A stretch of 64,000 nt of DNA from contig NZ_JH376421.1 in assembly GCF_000233455.1 (NCBI RefSeq), positions 310,001 through 374,000 of the forward strand. The letters are read 5' to 3'. Source of the stretch: [Clostridium] citroniae WAL-17108 (lineage in GTDB: Bacteria; Bacillota; Clostridia; Lachnospirales; Lachnospiraceae). A program made the translations under genes and the position numbers. This document shows positions 8,284-17,102 of this stretch, piece by piece (within the stretch, counting starts at the first letter, position 1; each line of letters opens with the position of its first letter). The notes under the pieces are model-generated. The model searched no databases, had not been told where the DNA came from, and was given only the letters and a program-made list of their open reading frames with translations.

Positions 8284-9801
8284 TTGATACAGAACATACT
8301 TTGTTTTCTGGAGGGATCAGCCGGGACATATCCGGATAAACCGGCTTTTTCCGATGAGCATACAAGCCTGACATACAGGGAGCTGTTGGAGCTGTCCCGC
8401 CGGATCGGCACCTATCTCGGCCAGCGGTCCGGTCCGCGCCGTCCTATCCCTGTGATGACTGAAAAGAACGTATTTGCCCTGGGCGCCTTTATGGGTGCTG
8501 TGACAGCCGGATGCTTCTATGTATATCTGGATCCCAGTCAGCCGGCCAAACGTCTGAACCGGATTCTGGACAGCCTTCAGGCCCAGTGGATGATCGCGGA
8601 CAGTAAAAGCCTTAACATAGCTGGAGATATCACATTTTCCGGAGAAATAATAGACCTTGAAACACTGAAAGCCCTGCCGCCTGACAGCACGGACTCCGGC
8701 CTTCTGGCATCCATCCGCAGCCAGTCCCTGGATACGGACCCTCTGTACGGGATTTTCACCTCAGGTTCCACAGGCACGCCCAAGGGCGTGGTGGTGGGTC
8801 ACCGCTCAGTGATCGATTTTATAGGACATTTTACAGACATGTTCCATATCACGTCCCAAGATGTGATCGGCAACCAGGCCCCCTTTGATTTTGATGTTTC
8901 CGTAAAGGATATTTACTCCACCCTTAAAACCGGTGCGACCATGGAAATCATACCAAAGCGGCTGTTCTCCATCCCCACCGGGCTTTTGGATTACCTCTGC
9001 CAAAAGCAGATCACCACAGCCATCTGGGCCGTTTCCGCCCTATGCATCATCACTACCCTGAACGGTTTTACTTACCGTGTGCCCACACACCTGGATAAAA
9101 TACTGTTCAGCGGGGAGGTCATGCCGGTCAAACACCTGAACACGTGGAGGAAGTATCTTCCCCATGCCATGTTTGTCAATCTGTACGGTCCCACTGAAAT
9201 CACCTGCAACTGCACATACTATGTGATAGACCGGGATTTTGAACCGGGAAGTACGATTCCCATGGGAACTGCATTTCCCAATGAAAAGGTATTCCTGCTG
9301 GATGAGGAGGACCATCTTGTGACCACTCCCCACAGACAGGGGGAGGTCTGCGTGGCAGGCACCGCCCTGGCCCTTGGATATTACAGGGACCCGCAGCGGA
9401 CCGGGGCATCCTTTGTACAGAATCCCCTAAACCAGTCATACCCTGAGATCATCTACCGTACAGGCGACATGGCCTGTTACGGCCCGGATGGCCTTTTGTA
9501 TTTCCAGGCAAGAAAAGATTTCCAAATCAAACACATGGGGCACAGGATCGAACTGGGGGAGATCGAGACAGCCCTTATGGCCGTGGAGGGTGTTACCAGG
9601 GCCGTATGCATTTTCCTGGAGGAAAAAAACAAGATTGCTGCATTCTATGAAGGGAATGCCCATAAAAGGCAGATTGCCGCCGGGCTGGAACCGCTGCTGC
9701 CCCGCTATATGTTCCCAAATATTTACAAAAATCTGGATCAACTCCCGCTTACAAAGAATGGGAAAATTGACCGGAAGGCCCTGAGGGAACTCTGCGTCTA
9801 G
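8284..9801 (+). CDS. DltA-like amino-acid adenylating ligase
   Basis: The product is about 505 residues long from a TTG start placed 7 bp after GGGAGG; an ATG five codons earlier would overlap that ribosome site. It is a stand-alone adenylation domain: P-loop SGSTGTPKG near residue 160, the DltA-like APFDFDVSVKD segment, YGPTE, YRTGD and the C-terminal lysine in LPLTKNGKIDRKAL. Such enzymes activate an amino acid with ATP and load it on a carrier protein. The conserved Asp in FDFD, which in DltA contacts the substrate amino group, argues for an amino acid. Neighbours supply carrier, MBOAT and SGNH partners. The substrate may not be D-alanine because a decarboxylase is in the operon. Confidence 0.85.
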   Translation: MIQNILCFLEGSAGTYPDKPAFSDEHTSLTYRELLELSRRIGTYLGQRSGPRRPIPVMTEKNVFALGAFMGAVTAGCFYVYLDPSQPAKRLNRILDSLQAQWMIADSKSLNIAGDITFSGEIIDLETLKALPPDSTDSGLLASIRSQSLDTDPLYGIFTSGSTGTPKGVVVGHRSVIDFIGHFTDMFHITSQDVIGNQAPFDFDVSVKDIYSTLKTGATMEIIPKRLFSIPTGLLDYLCQKQITTAIWAVSALCIITTLNGFTYRVPTHLDKILFSGEVMPVKHLNTWRKYLPHAMFVNLYGPTEITCNCTYYVIDRDFEPGSTIPMGTAFPNEKVFLLDEEDHLVTTPHRQGEVCVAGTALALGYYRDPQRTGASFVQNPLNQSYPEIIYRTGDMACYGPDGLLYFQARKDFQIKHMGHRIELGEIETALMAVEGVTRAVCIFLEEKNKIAAFYEGNAHKRQIAAGLEPLLPRYMFPNIYKNLDQLPLTKNGKIDRKALRELCV

Positions 9802-9913
9802 TGTACTTCCAGAATCTCCGGGTACTCAGATTTGTGCGTGACTGGCGAAAAATCAGCCGCAAAGATGGATGCCGGAGGGATTCCGAGAGCACGCTCTGAA
9901 AAAAGGAGGTTTT

Positions 9914-11134
9914 ATGGACGATCAGATACTGCAAACAGCCGCTGATATGTACGGCACGCCGTCCTATGTCTTTGACCTGGATGAATTCCATCAACGTATA
10001 CGGCATATGAAAGAAATATTGGGCCATGAGAGAAAGATCTGCTATGCAATGAAAGCCAACCCCTTCCTGGCAGCCACAGCCGCCCAGGCAGCCGATGGTC
10101 TTGAGGTGTGCTCTCCCGGGGAATACGCCATCTGCCGGCGGGCGGGCGTCCCCGGGAAGAAGATCGTACTATCCGGCGTTAACAAAGAACCGCAGCAGAT
10201 CCTGGAAGTGATGGGGGAGGAAGGGGCTGCGGCCTTTACCGCCGAGTCCCTGTACCAGCTTCAGATCCTGGAAGCATGTGCTGCACAGGAATCCGGCCAG
10301 AGAACCGCGCAAAAATCCGCTGTCCCTGTCCTGCTGCGCCTGACCAGCGGAAACCAGTTTGGGATGGATGAGGAGACGGTCCGGGCCATTATCCGGGACC
10401 GCGGCTCTTATCCCCACCTGGATTTTATAGGACTTCAGTACTACTCAGGAACCCAGAAGAAACAGATGTCCAAGCTAAAAAAAGAATTGGAGTACCTGGA
10501 TGGGGTCCTGGCCGGGATCCGGGAGGAACTGGTGTATGAACTTCGTGAACTGGAATATGGACCGGGTCTCTCTATTCCATACTTTGAGGGCCAGGAAATC
10601 CAGGATGAGGATCTTATGCTCAGGGAATTTCGGGATTTCCTTGACCAAATGGAATTTACGGGAACCATAACCCTGGAAGCCGGCCGGTTCCTGGCAGCCC
10701 CCTGCGGCAGCTATATCACCCAGGTGGTTGACCTTAAGCGCAGTCAGGGACAAAATTACTGCATAGTGGACGGAGGCATCCACCATGTGAACTATTACGG
10801 ACAGGCCATGGCCATGAAGATCCCGCTCCACCGCTTTATGCCCCGGCAGGCCTCAGGCAGACGGGAGGAAGAACAATGGACGGTCTGCGGATCCCTGTGC
10901 ACTTCCGGAGATATGCTGGTCAAGAATCTTCCCCTGCCCGATCCGGCAATGGGGGATCTTTTGGTCTTTGACCGCATCGGCGCCTATTCTGTGACGGAAG
11001 GGATCTACCTGTTCCTGAGCAGAAGGCTGCCCAGGATCCTGACCTATACAGAAGCGGACGGGCTTTGCCTGGTGCGCAGGGATCTGCCCACGGATCCGCT
11101 CAATGACGGCAGTATCCATATCGATCAATTATAA
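9914..11134 (+). CDS. Fold-III PLP decarboxylase (DAP/ornithine decarboxylase family)
   Basis: The 406-residue protein starts at the ATG after AAAGGAGG; an earlier in-frame ATG at 9869 has no such site. The PLP lysine is K47 in CYAMKANP. The glycine-rich phosphate site, a LEAGRFL motif and the C-terminal catalytic pair (GSLCTSGD, then FDRIGAYS) are all intact, so it should be active as a decarboxylase of a basic or diamino acid. The usual lysA context is missing. It sits between the adenylating ligase and the carrier protein, so it may make, or compete for, the amino substrate of that pathway. The real substrate is unknown. Confidence 0.8.
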   Translation: MDDQILQTAADMYGTPSYVFDLDEFHQRIRHMKEILGHERKICYAMKANPFLAATAAQAADGLEVCSPGEYAICRRAGVPGKKIVLSGVNKEPQQILEVMGEEGAAAFTAESLYQLQILEACAAQESGQRTAQKSAVPVLLRLTSGNQFGMDEETVRAIIRDRGSYPHLDFIGLQYYSGTQKKQMSKLKKELEYLDGVLAGIREELVYELRELEYGPGLSIPYFEGQEIQDEDLMLREFRDFLDQMEFTGTITLEAGRFLAAPCGSYITQVVDLKRSQGQNYCIVDGGIHHVNYYGQAMAMKIPLHRFMPRQASGRREEEQWTVCGSLCTSGDMLVKNLPLPDPAMGDLLVFDRIGAYSVTEGIYLFLSRRLPRILTYTEADGLCLVRRDLPTDPLNDGSIHIDQL

Positions 11135-11148
11135 AAGGAGAATAAAAC

Positions 11149-11376
11149 ATGGATGAATTATTAGAAATTTTAGAGGATATCAAACCCAATGTGGATTTTA
11201 AGACCTGCACGGACCTGATTGACGGTGGGTATCTGGATTCCTTTGATATCCTCTCCATTGTCAGCGAATTAAACGATGCATTTGGCGTTGAGATCTCACC
11301 TGTGGATATTGTACCTGGCAACTTCAACTCCGCAGACGCTTTGTGGAAAATGGTACAGCGTCTGGGCGATGACTAA
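11149..11376 (+). CDS. DltC-like acyl/aminoacyl carrier protein
   Basis: This is a 75-residue acidic helical protein with S31 in a YLDSFDI motif, the expected phosphopantetheine attachment site of carrier proteins. It follows the decarboxylase by 14 bp with AAAAGGAG as ribosome site and precedes the MBOAT gene by 15 bp. It would accept the aminoacyl group from the DltA-like ligase and present it to the membrane acyltransferase. The aspartate directly before the serine matches DltC and ACP. Confidence 0.88.
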   Translation: MDELLEILEDIKPNVDFKTCTDLIDGGYLDSFDILSIVSELNDAFGVEISPVDIVPGNFNSADALWKMVQRLGDD

Positions 11377-11391
11377 CAGAGGGAGGACGGG

Positions 11392-12966
11392 ATGTCTTTT
11401 CTCTCAATGAACTTCCTTCTTTTCCTGGCTGCAGCCGTCCTGGGATATTATCTGATTCCGGGACGGCTTCAGTGGGTATGGCTTCTTTTGTTCAGTTACC
11501 TGTTCTACCTGGCTTCAGGCACATGGGCGGCGGTGTTTATCCTTACCACCACCCTCACCACCTTTCTTGGGGGCCTGTGCCTGGAAAGGGCGGATCTCAG
11601 ACTGGCTCTGATCCTAAGATCCATAGAGAACCCCATACCCCGGCAGAAAAAGATATTAAAAGAGCGTTACCGCAAGTACAAGAAATGGATCACAGCCGCT
11701 GTGCTCCTTATTAATTTCGGCATACTGGCTGTTTTAAAATACCGCAACTTTGCGGTGGAAAACATAAGCCGGATGTTCGGCGCCCCCTATACCCCGGGAA
11801 ATCTTCTGCTTCCCCTGGGTATTTCCTTTTATACCTTCCAGTCCATGGGGTATCTCATTGATGTTTACAGAGGGAAATATCCTCCTGACCACAACCCCTT
11901 CCGCTTTGCCCTGTTCGTATCATTTTTCCCGCAGATCCTTCAGGGTCCCATCGGACGCTATGACCGGCTGTCAGATCAGCTCTTTGGCCAGAGGACCTTC
12001 TGTCTTTCACGGATCGAAAGCGGGCTGCAGCTGATGCTTTGGGGATATTTTAAGAAAATAGTCATTGCGGACCGGGCCGCGGTCATTGTAAACCAGGTGT
12101 TCGGCAATTACGAATCCTACGGGGGGATCGTGGTCATTACAGCGGTCCTGTTTTATTCCATTCAGCTGTACGGTGATTTCTCCGGAGGCATGGATGTGGT
12201 GATGGGCGCTGCAGAGTGCTTTGGCATTTCCCTGGACGCCAACTTTAAACGTCCCTATTTTGCGCGGTCCATCTCGGATTTCTGGCACCGCTGGCACATT
12301 ACCCTGGGCACATGGATGAAAGACTATGTATTCTATCCCTTTTCTCTTTCCAAGGGCATGAATAAGTTTGGAAAATACTGTAAGAACCACTGTGGAAAAC
12401 ATATAGGCCGTGTCCTTCCGGTGTGTATAGCCAACCTGCTGGTGTTTTTCCTTGTGGGCGTATGGCATGGACCTGCATGGAAATATATTGTTTACGGCCT
12501 CTATAACGGCGTGATCATTGCTGCCAGCAACCTGTTTGCCCCCTGTTACCAGAAGGCAGCCAAATCCCTCCGCGTCCCGGCGGAATCCAGGGCCTGGATG
12601 GTGGTCCAGATCCTGCGGACCTTTATACTGGTGAATATCAGCTGGTATTTTGACATGGCACCAAGTCTTGGGGCTGCCCTGACCATGATGAAGAACACGG
12701 TGAGTGGATTTTCCCTTTCCGCGCTCACAGACGGAAGCCTGTTAGATCTGGGGTTGGACAAAAAGGATTACGTGGCCCTTGCCCTATCCTGCGGGGTCCT
12801 GTTTGCTGTCAGTTTTTTCCAGGAAAACCATATGGAAATAAGAAAGACCCTGGCCAGACAGCCCCTGGCCGCCAGGTGGAGCGTGTATCTTCTGCTGCTC
12901 TTTGCCATTCCCCTTCTGGGGCAGATCAATCTAACGGGAGGAGGTTTTATCTATGCCCAGTTCTAA
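11392..12966 (+). CDS. MBOAT-family O-acyltransferase (DltB/AlgI-like)
   Basis: The 524-residue integral membrane protein has about eleven hydrophobic segments. The conserved MBOAT features are present: DFWHRWHITLG near residues 296-305 and the catalytic histidine H359 in VWHGPAW. In DltB, the family member for teichoic acids, this protein passes the carrier-bound aminoacyl group across the membrane. Its C-terminus overlaps the next gene by 14 bp. The charged loop near residues 78-98 is longer than in typical DltB and closer to AlgI-type proteins. The acceptor polymer is unknown. Confidence 0.9.
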   Translation: MSFLSMNFLLFLAAAVLGYYLIPGRLQWVWLLLFSYLFYLASGTWAAVFILTTTLTTFLGGLCLERADLRLALILRSIENPIPRQKKILKERYRKYKKWITAAVLLINFGILAVLKYRNFAVENISRMFGAPYTPGNLLLPLGISFYTFQSMGYLIDVYRGKYPPDHNPFRFALFVSFFPQILQGPIGRYDRLSDQLFGQRTFCLSRIESGLQLMLWGYFKKIVIADRAAVIVNQVFGNYESYGGIVVITAVLFYSIQLYGDFSGGMDVVMGAAECFGISLDANFKRPYFARSISDFWHRWHITLGTWMKDYVFYPFSLSKGMNKFGKYCKNHCGKHIGRVLPVCIANLLVFFLVGVWHGPAWKYIVYGLYNGVIIAASNLFAPCYQKAAKSLRVPAESRAWMVVQILRTFILVNISWYFDMAPSLGAALTMMKNTVSGFSLSALTDGSLLDLGLDKKDYVALALSCGVLFAVSFFQENHMEIRKTLARQPLAARWSVYLLLLFAIPLLGQINLTGGGFIYAQF

Positions 12967-13975
12967 TTGGCTAAAAGCCGCCAGGGCTGTCCTGTTCCCG
13001 GCCCTTTGCCTGGGGATTACCCTGGCGCTCAATTATGCCCTTATTCCTCCCGGTTCCGTGAGGATCAATCTTCACAACCTGAGGGATGGACAGGACTATG
13101 ACACGGTATTCATCGGGACTTCCCACGGACAGTATGGAATCGATCCCGGAGCCATGGACCGGGACGGGATCAGTTCCGTCAGCCTGTGCATGGCAGACGC
13201 CTATCCGGATGATATGTACTACCTGCTGCGTCTGGCCGCTGAGACCCAGAACCCGTCTCAGGTGGTGTATGAGCTGGACCCATCCTACTGGATGAATGAG
13301 CAGCGCAGCGGTTCCACCGAGATATTCTTTTACCAGGACTTCCCTCCATCCGCCGCAAAGTTCCTCTATTTCATGGACAAAATAGCAGGGCTGGATTTCC
13401 GCTCCACCCTGGCGCCCTGGAGCTATTACCGGAATCTTTACGCCCAGATACCGTCCAATATACAAAAGAAGCTAAGTCCCGCCTACCGAAGCTACGATCC
13501 CACCATACTGGATGTCCCTGCCGGCCATTACGGAGGACGGGGATTCATCTACCGCAACCGGGTGGAGGGCGAAGACAAGGGAACCTTTAACAATATTCCC
13601 TGGGATGAAAGCCGGGTCAAGGAAAAGGCACTCCGGTATTTTGACCGCATCGCGGCATTTTGCAAGGACAGGGACATAGAGCTGATCGTCATCACCACCC
13701 CTGTCCCCCTTGACACCCTTTCCCAGTTTGAGGAATCCTATCAGGCCTCCCATGAATATTTTACCGGCCTAATGGAACGCTACGGCCTGAAGTACTACAA
13801 CTTTAACTACATGAATCCCCAGCTTATGGACCGTACCATGGAGGGATACTGGGATTATGACGGACACATGGACGGAATTAAAGCCCGGGAATACAGCACC
13901 ATACTTGGAAGGTTCCTTGCAGATATAAAAAACAAGGAAATGGACCCGGAAAAATATTTCTCCTATACTCCTTAA
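12953..13975 (+). CDS. Membrane-anchored SGNH-like protein (DltD/AlgJ role)
   Basis: The 340-residue protein has one N-terminal transmembrane anchor (residues 9-31) and an extracellular domain. The SGNH-type serine is S57 in FIGTSHGQYGIDP. A C-terminal YDGHMD segment (D303, H305) can complete the triad. It occupies the DltD position after an MBOAT gene and probably transfers the acyl or aminoacyl group to the acceptor outside the membrane. It starts inside the MBOAT gene after GGGAGGAGG. Overall similarity to DltD proper is not evident. Confidence 0.72.
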   Translation: MPSSNWLKAARAVLFPALCLGITLALNYALIPPGSVRINLHNLRDGQDYDTVFIGTSHGQYGIDPGAMDRDGISSVSLCMADAYPDDMYYLLRLAAETQNPSQVVYELDPSYWMNEQRSGSTEIFFYQDFPPSAAKFLYFMDKIAGLDFRSTLAPWSYYRNLYAQIPSNIQKKLSPAYRSYDPTILDVPAGHYGGRGFIYRNRVEGEDKGTFNNIPWDESRVKEKALRYFDRIAAFCKDRDIELIVITTPVPLDTLSQFEESYQASHEYFTGLMERYGLKYYNFNYMNPQLMDRTMEGYWDYDGHMDGIKAREYSTILGRFLADIKNKEMDPEKYFSYTP

Positions 13976-13983
13976 AATATTGG

Positions 13984-14038
13984 TTGACAAACCGGCAAGT
14001 TCGACCTGGCCAAGAGAGCAAAGGCCCTGCCCCTGGAT
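13984..14038 (+). pseudogene. Deletion scar of a reverse rubrerythrin locus
   Basis: 13984-13997 equals the rubrerythrin-1 promoter start at 7378-7391 (14 of 14, including the -35). 13992-14029 equals the interior of rubrerythrin 2 at 22846-22883 (38 of 38), and the next nine bases match at seven. The two pieces share CCGGCA, so the scar is what a deletion between two CCGGCA copies would leave: promoter -35 joined to codons near residue 138. The -10, box, ribosome site and most of the gene are gone. It lies between the dlt-like operon and the lacI gene. Confidence 0.82.
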
Positions 14039-14062
14039 CAGTTTCCAAAAACACTGGACCAA

Positions 14063-14092
14063 AAGGGGCAGACGGCTCTTTTGGGCCCCTCT
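14063..14092 (-). terminator. Weak terminator of the lacI gene
   Basis: On the minus strand AGGGGC and GCCCCT arms enclose about 15 bases and are followed by TTTT. The stem touches the lacI stop codon, so the call is tentative. Confidence 0.35.
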
Positions 14093-15167
14093 AGGATACT
14101 GTAAATTTCCCCTGTACATATTTGTCCATATTGCTGCGGCATATAATGGTGGAAACTACATTCTCCTCTTTTTCCAAAGGTTCCTCCCTGCGGATCAGGT
14201 AATTTAGAAGGCGTTTTAATCCTACGATCGCCTGATTCCTGGGATTCTTGTCAATAATCAGGTTGATTATCCCCTTCTCCATATACCGGATGCTCTCCGG
14301 GTATAGGTCGCTTCCAATGATGCGGACCTTTCCCACCAGGCCTGCCTCCTCCACTGCCCTGGCCAGAAAAAGGCTGCACCGGGCATTCACGGAATACAGT
14401 CCTTTAATGGTTTCATCTGCCCTCAGCGTATCCAGAACACGCTCATATACGTTATCAATTCCCCTGTATCCATATACCTTGATCAGCTTATTATGGGCAT
14501 CCTGTTCCCTGAGATAGGATTCAAAGCCCATGGTGTTCTCAATATTGGACGGTAGGAGCACGTCCCCTGCACAGATGAGGATACTGCTGTCCTCAGGAAT
14601 CTGTGCTGTCAGAAGCTCTGCTGCCATCCTCCCGTCTGTCCTGTGTTCGGACTGTACACTGCACAGGCAGTCCACTCCCTCCACTTCCTCGCTCACCAGA
14701 ACCAATGGAATACCGTTCTCAGTGAGCCTGCAGGCCGTCTGCTGATCCTTTTCAAGAAGCTTTCCCCCTCCTATAACTCCGTCAATCTCCCCCTGATACT
14801 GTCTCATAATGCTCTTCAGGTTATCGGCAAAGCTGTTGACCTCATCATTGTAACAGGGCGCCTCTATGATATCCAGATTATAGGCGATCAATTCCTTCCT
14901 GTACTGGCGGTATCCGTTCCACAGCTCCCCGTAGAAATAGCGGTTATCCTGTGTGGGGCCGGGAAATGCCACCACGATTCTCAGCGGTTTCTTCTTAAGG
15001 GAGGACGCTACCAGATTGGGTTGATATCCCATTTCATTGGCAATCCTCACAATTTTTTTCCTGACCGCTTCGCTTACCCCCGGCTTATCATACAAGGCCC
15101 TGTGCACCGTACCGCTGGACACCTGGGCCGCGGCTGCAACATCGTTAATTGTTATCTTTTTTTCCAT
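14091..15167 (-). CDS. LacI-family transcriptional regulator
   Basis: The 358-residue protein starts at the ATG 7 bp after AAGGGA, just before the helix-turn-helix (TINDVAAAAQVSSGTVHRAL); upstream in-frame codons add a non-homologous leader. Residues 60-350 form a sugar-binding periplasmic-type domain. It is the last gene of a minus-strand sugar-acid cluster and probably binds the TAAAACGTTTTA palindromes near 21571 and 21712, which have the central CG typical of LacI-family operators. The inducer is unknown. Confidence 0.9.
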   Translation of the reverse strand: MEKKITINDVAAAAQVSSGTVHRALYDKPGVSEAVRKKIVRIANEMGYQPNLVASSLKKKPLRIVVAFPGPTQDNRYFYGELWNGYRQYRKELIAYNLDIIEAPCYNDEVNSFADNLKSIMRQYQGEIDGVIGGGKLLEKDQQTACRLTENGIPLVLVSEEVEGVDCLCSVQSEHRTDGRMAAELLTAQIPEDSSILICAGDVLLPSNIENTMGFESYLREQDAHNKLIKVYGYRGIDNVYERVLDTLRADETIKGLYSVNARCSLFLARAVEEAGLVGKVRIIGSDLYPESIRYMEKGIINLIIDKNPRNQAIVGLKRLLNYLIRREEPLEKEENVVSTIICRSNMDKYVQGKFTVS

Positions 15168-15249
15168 ATGGAAATCCCTTGGCTTTCTGTCTGTTGATGT
15201 GTATTTGTAATCCATTTTAACAGACATATCCTCTATATGCAAATTCAAT

Positions 15250-16542
15250 TTAACTGAACAGCCCCGGCAGGAACAGGCTAACCTGGGGGATAAAGGTGAC
15301 CAGAAGCAATGTTATGATCATACACACGTAGAAGGGAAACGTGGCCCTCACTACCCGTTCCATAGGAACACCAGACACAGCTGAGCCAATGAATAGAACC
15401 GCGCCAACAGGAGGAGTTAAAAGTCCGATACCGCAGTTGAGAACAATCATGATCCCAAATTGGATCGGATCAATACCAATGGTCTGCGCCAGCGGCAGCA
15501 GGATAGGCGTGGCGATCAGAATAATGGGAGCCATATCCATGACACATCCCAATACCAATAGGATAACATTGATCATCAGAGCCAGGACAATTGGATTTGT
15601 GGTCAGGCTTGTAATGGCACCGGCCGCCAGATTAGGTACGCGCAGGTATGTAAGCAGATAGCCGAATGCATTGGATGTGGCTATAAGGATCAGTACGATC
15701 GCCAGGGTGTCCAGAGAATCCCCAAATGCCTTCCATACTCCCTTCCAATCCAGTCCTTTGTAAATAAACACACTAACAAACAGACTGTATACTACGGCAA
15801 TTGCCGCTGATTCCGTTGCAGTGAACACTCCCGCCACAACCCCTACCACCACAATGAGAACTGCTGCAAGGGCCCAAACGGACCTTCCAAGTTCATGGAA
15901 AAACGCCCTGAAGCTAAACTTCTCCCCTTTGGGATACCTGCGCCTGACCGATATAATGTAGGAACCGATCATCAGGGAAACTGCAAGCACGGCTCCGGGA
16001 ATATATCCGGCTAAAAACAGGCTTCCAACAGAAATGGAACCGGCAGTGGTGGCATAAATGATCATATTATGGCTGGGCGGCACCAAAAGCCCTTCACAGG
16101 AGGAAGTGATGGTAACTGCCGTTGAGAAATCATCATCATACCCCTGATCTACCATCATGGGAATCAGAATGGTCCCAAGGGATGCTGTGTCAGCCGCTGC
16201 GGAACCTGAGATTCCGCCAAAGAAATAGGATGCCACAATATTCACCATGGCCATTCCTCCAGTCATCCATCCCACCAGGGAATTGGCAAGGCTGATCAGT
16301 TTTTCGGAAATACCTCCCGACCCCATCAGCACGCCCATGGTAATGAAAAAGGGAACAGCCATCAGGCTGAAGGAATTTACGCCTTTTACCATCATCTGGC
16401 AGATGGTGGTAATGGGCAGTTTCAGGTACAGGCAGCACAAAATGGACGAAATACCCACTGCATACGCGATCTGAACCCTCATCAATATTAAAAGCGCAAA
16501 AGAACCTAAAAGAATTAAAATCGCCATACTGTTTGTATCCAT
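15250..16542 (-). CDS. TRAP transporter large permease (DctM-like)
   Basis: The 430-residue, twelve-helix membrane protein is the ion-coupled transport subunit of a TRAP system. I start at the ATG after GGAGGGG; an upstream ATG lies inside dctQ. Typical stretches include the GGISGSAAADTASLG region near residue 145 and a C-terminal GLLTPPVGAVLF motif. It works with the small permease and binding protein just upstream to import an organic anion, here probably a sugar acid, judging by the dehydratase and dehydrogenase in the operon. Confidence 0.93.
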   Translation of the reverse strand: MDTNSMAILILLGSFALLILMRVQIAYAVGISSILCCLYLKLPITTICQMMVKGVNSFSLMAVPFFITMGVLMGSGGISEKLISLANSLVGWMTGGMAMVNIVASYFFGGISGSAAADTASLGTILIPMMVDQGYDDDFSTAVTITSSCEGLLVPPSHNMIIYATTAGSISVGSLFLAGYIPGAVLAVSLMIGSYIISVRRRYPKGEKFSFRAFFHELGRSVWALAAVLIVVVGVVAGVFTATESAAIAVVYSLFVSVFIYKGLDWKGVWKAFGDSLDTLAIVLILIATSNAFGYLLTYLRVPNLAAGAITSLTTNPIVLALMINVILLVLGCVMDMAPIILIATPILLPLAQTIGIDPIQFGIMIVLNCGIGLLTPPVGAVLFIGSAVSGVPMERVVRATFPFYVCMIITLLLVTFIPQVSLFLPGLFS

Positions 16543-16543
16543 A

Positions 16544-17029
16544 TTACCCCTCCTCTCTCTCAGGCCCGGCCAGGCAACAGATCTGTTCCACTTCAAACAG
16601 GGCCGTCACAAGCCCTGACAGCGGGATTGGGAAATATAGCCAGAACTTGGAGATAACGGGCATGCTTGCATATGCCCCTTTCATTCCCATGGTGACGGCA
16701 AAATTCCAGCCATAGTACACCATTGCCAGGGCAAATGCCAGCACGGCCACACAGCCAAACAGGTCCAGGGCCTTTACCGTTGCCTTTGGCAAAAGGCGGT
16801 CAAACACGGTCATCCGTATATGGGCATTGCGCCGCAGCCCCAGGGCCGCACTGAGCATGGCCATATAAATCATACAGGTCAGGATGGTCTCCTCACTCCA
16901 TGTGGGAACCACGATGCCTGGAAGGTATCGCGTCACCACCACCAAAGCTGCAATCAGGATCTCTATGATCAGAAAAATCTTACATAGAATCATGATGCAC
17001 TGGTAAACACGGTTGAATACTTGTTTCAT
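16544..17029 (-). CDS. TRAP transporter small permease (DctQ-like)
   Basis: The 161-residue protein has four predicted transmembrane helices and the conserved W(S/T)EE segment in VPTWSEETI near residue 58, characteristic of DctQ. It pairs with the large permease, whose start follows its stop by one base. Its ribosome site is AAAAAGGAG. It has no catalytic function known and links the binding protein to the large permease. Confidence 0.9.
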   Translation of the reverse strand: MKQVFNRVYQCIMILCKIFLIIEILIAALVVVTRYLPGIVVPTWSEETILTCMIYMAMLSAALGLRRNAHIRMTVFDRLLPKATVKALDLFGCVAVLAFALAMVYYGWNFAVTMGMKGAYASMPVISKFWLYFPIPLSGLVTALFEVEQICCLAGPEREEG

Positions 17030-17102
17030 AACAGGCTCCTTTTTATAATCTCTTGGCAGGGAGGGACAGCAGTCTTTCGGCTGTCCCGCATCCAGTCCAT
17101 CA

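Noticed and set aside
9914-11134. Housekeeping diaminopimelate decarboxylase lysA
   Set aside because: Catalytic residues fit, but its place inside the dlt-like operon and divergent outer sequence do not justify the name.
12007-12468. Gene opposite the MBOAT gene
   Set aside because: Antisense shadow of a clearly conserved membrane protein, without ribosome site or recognisable motifs.
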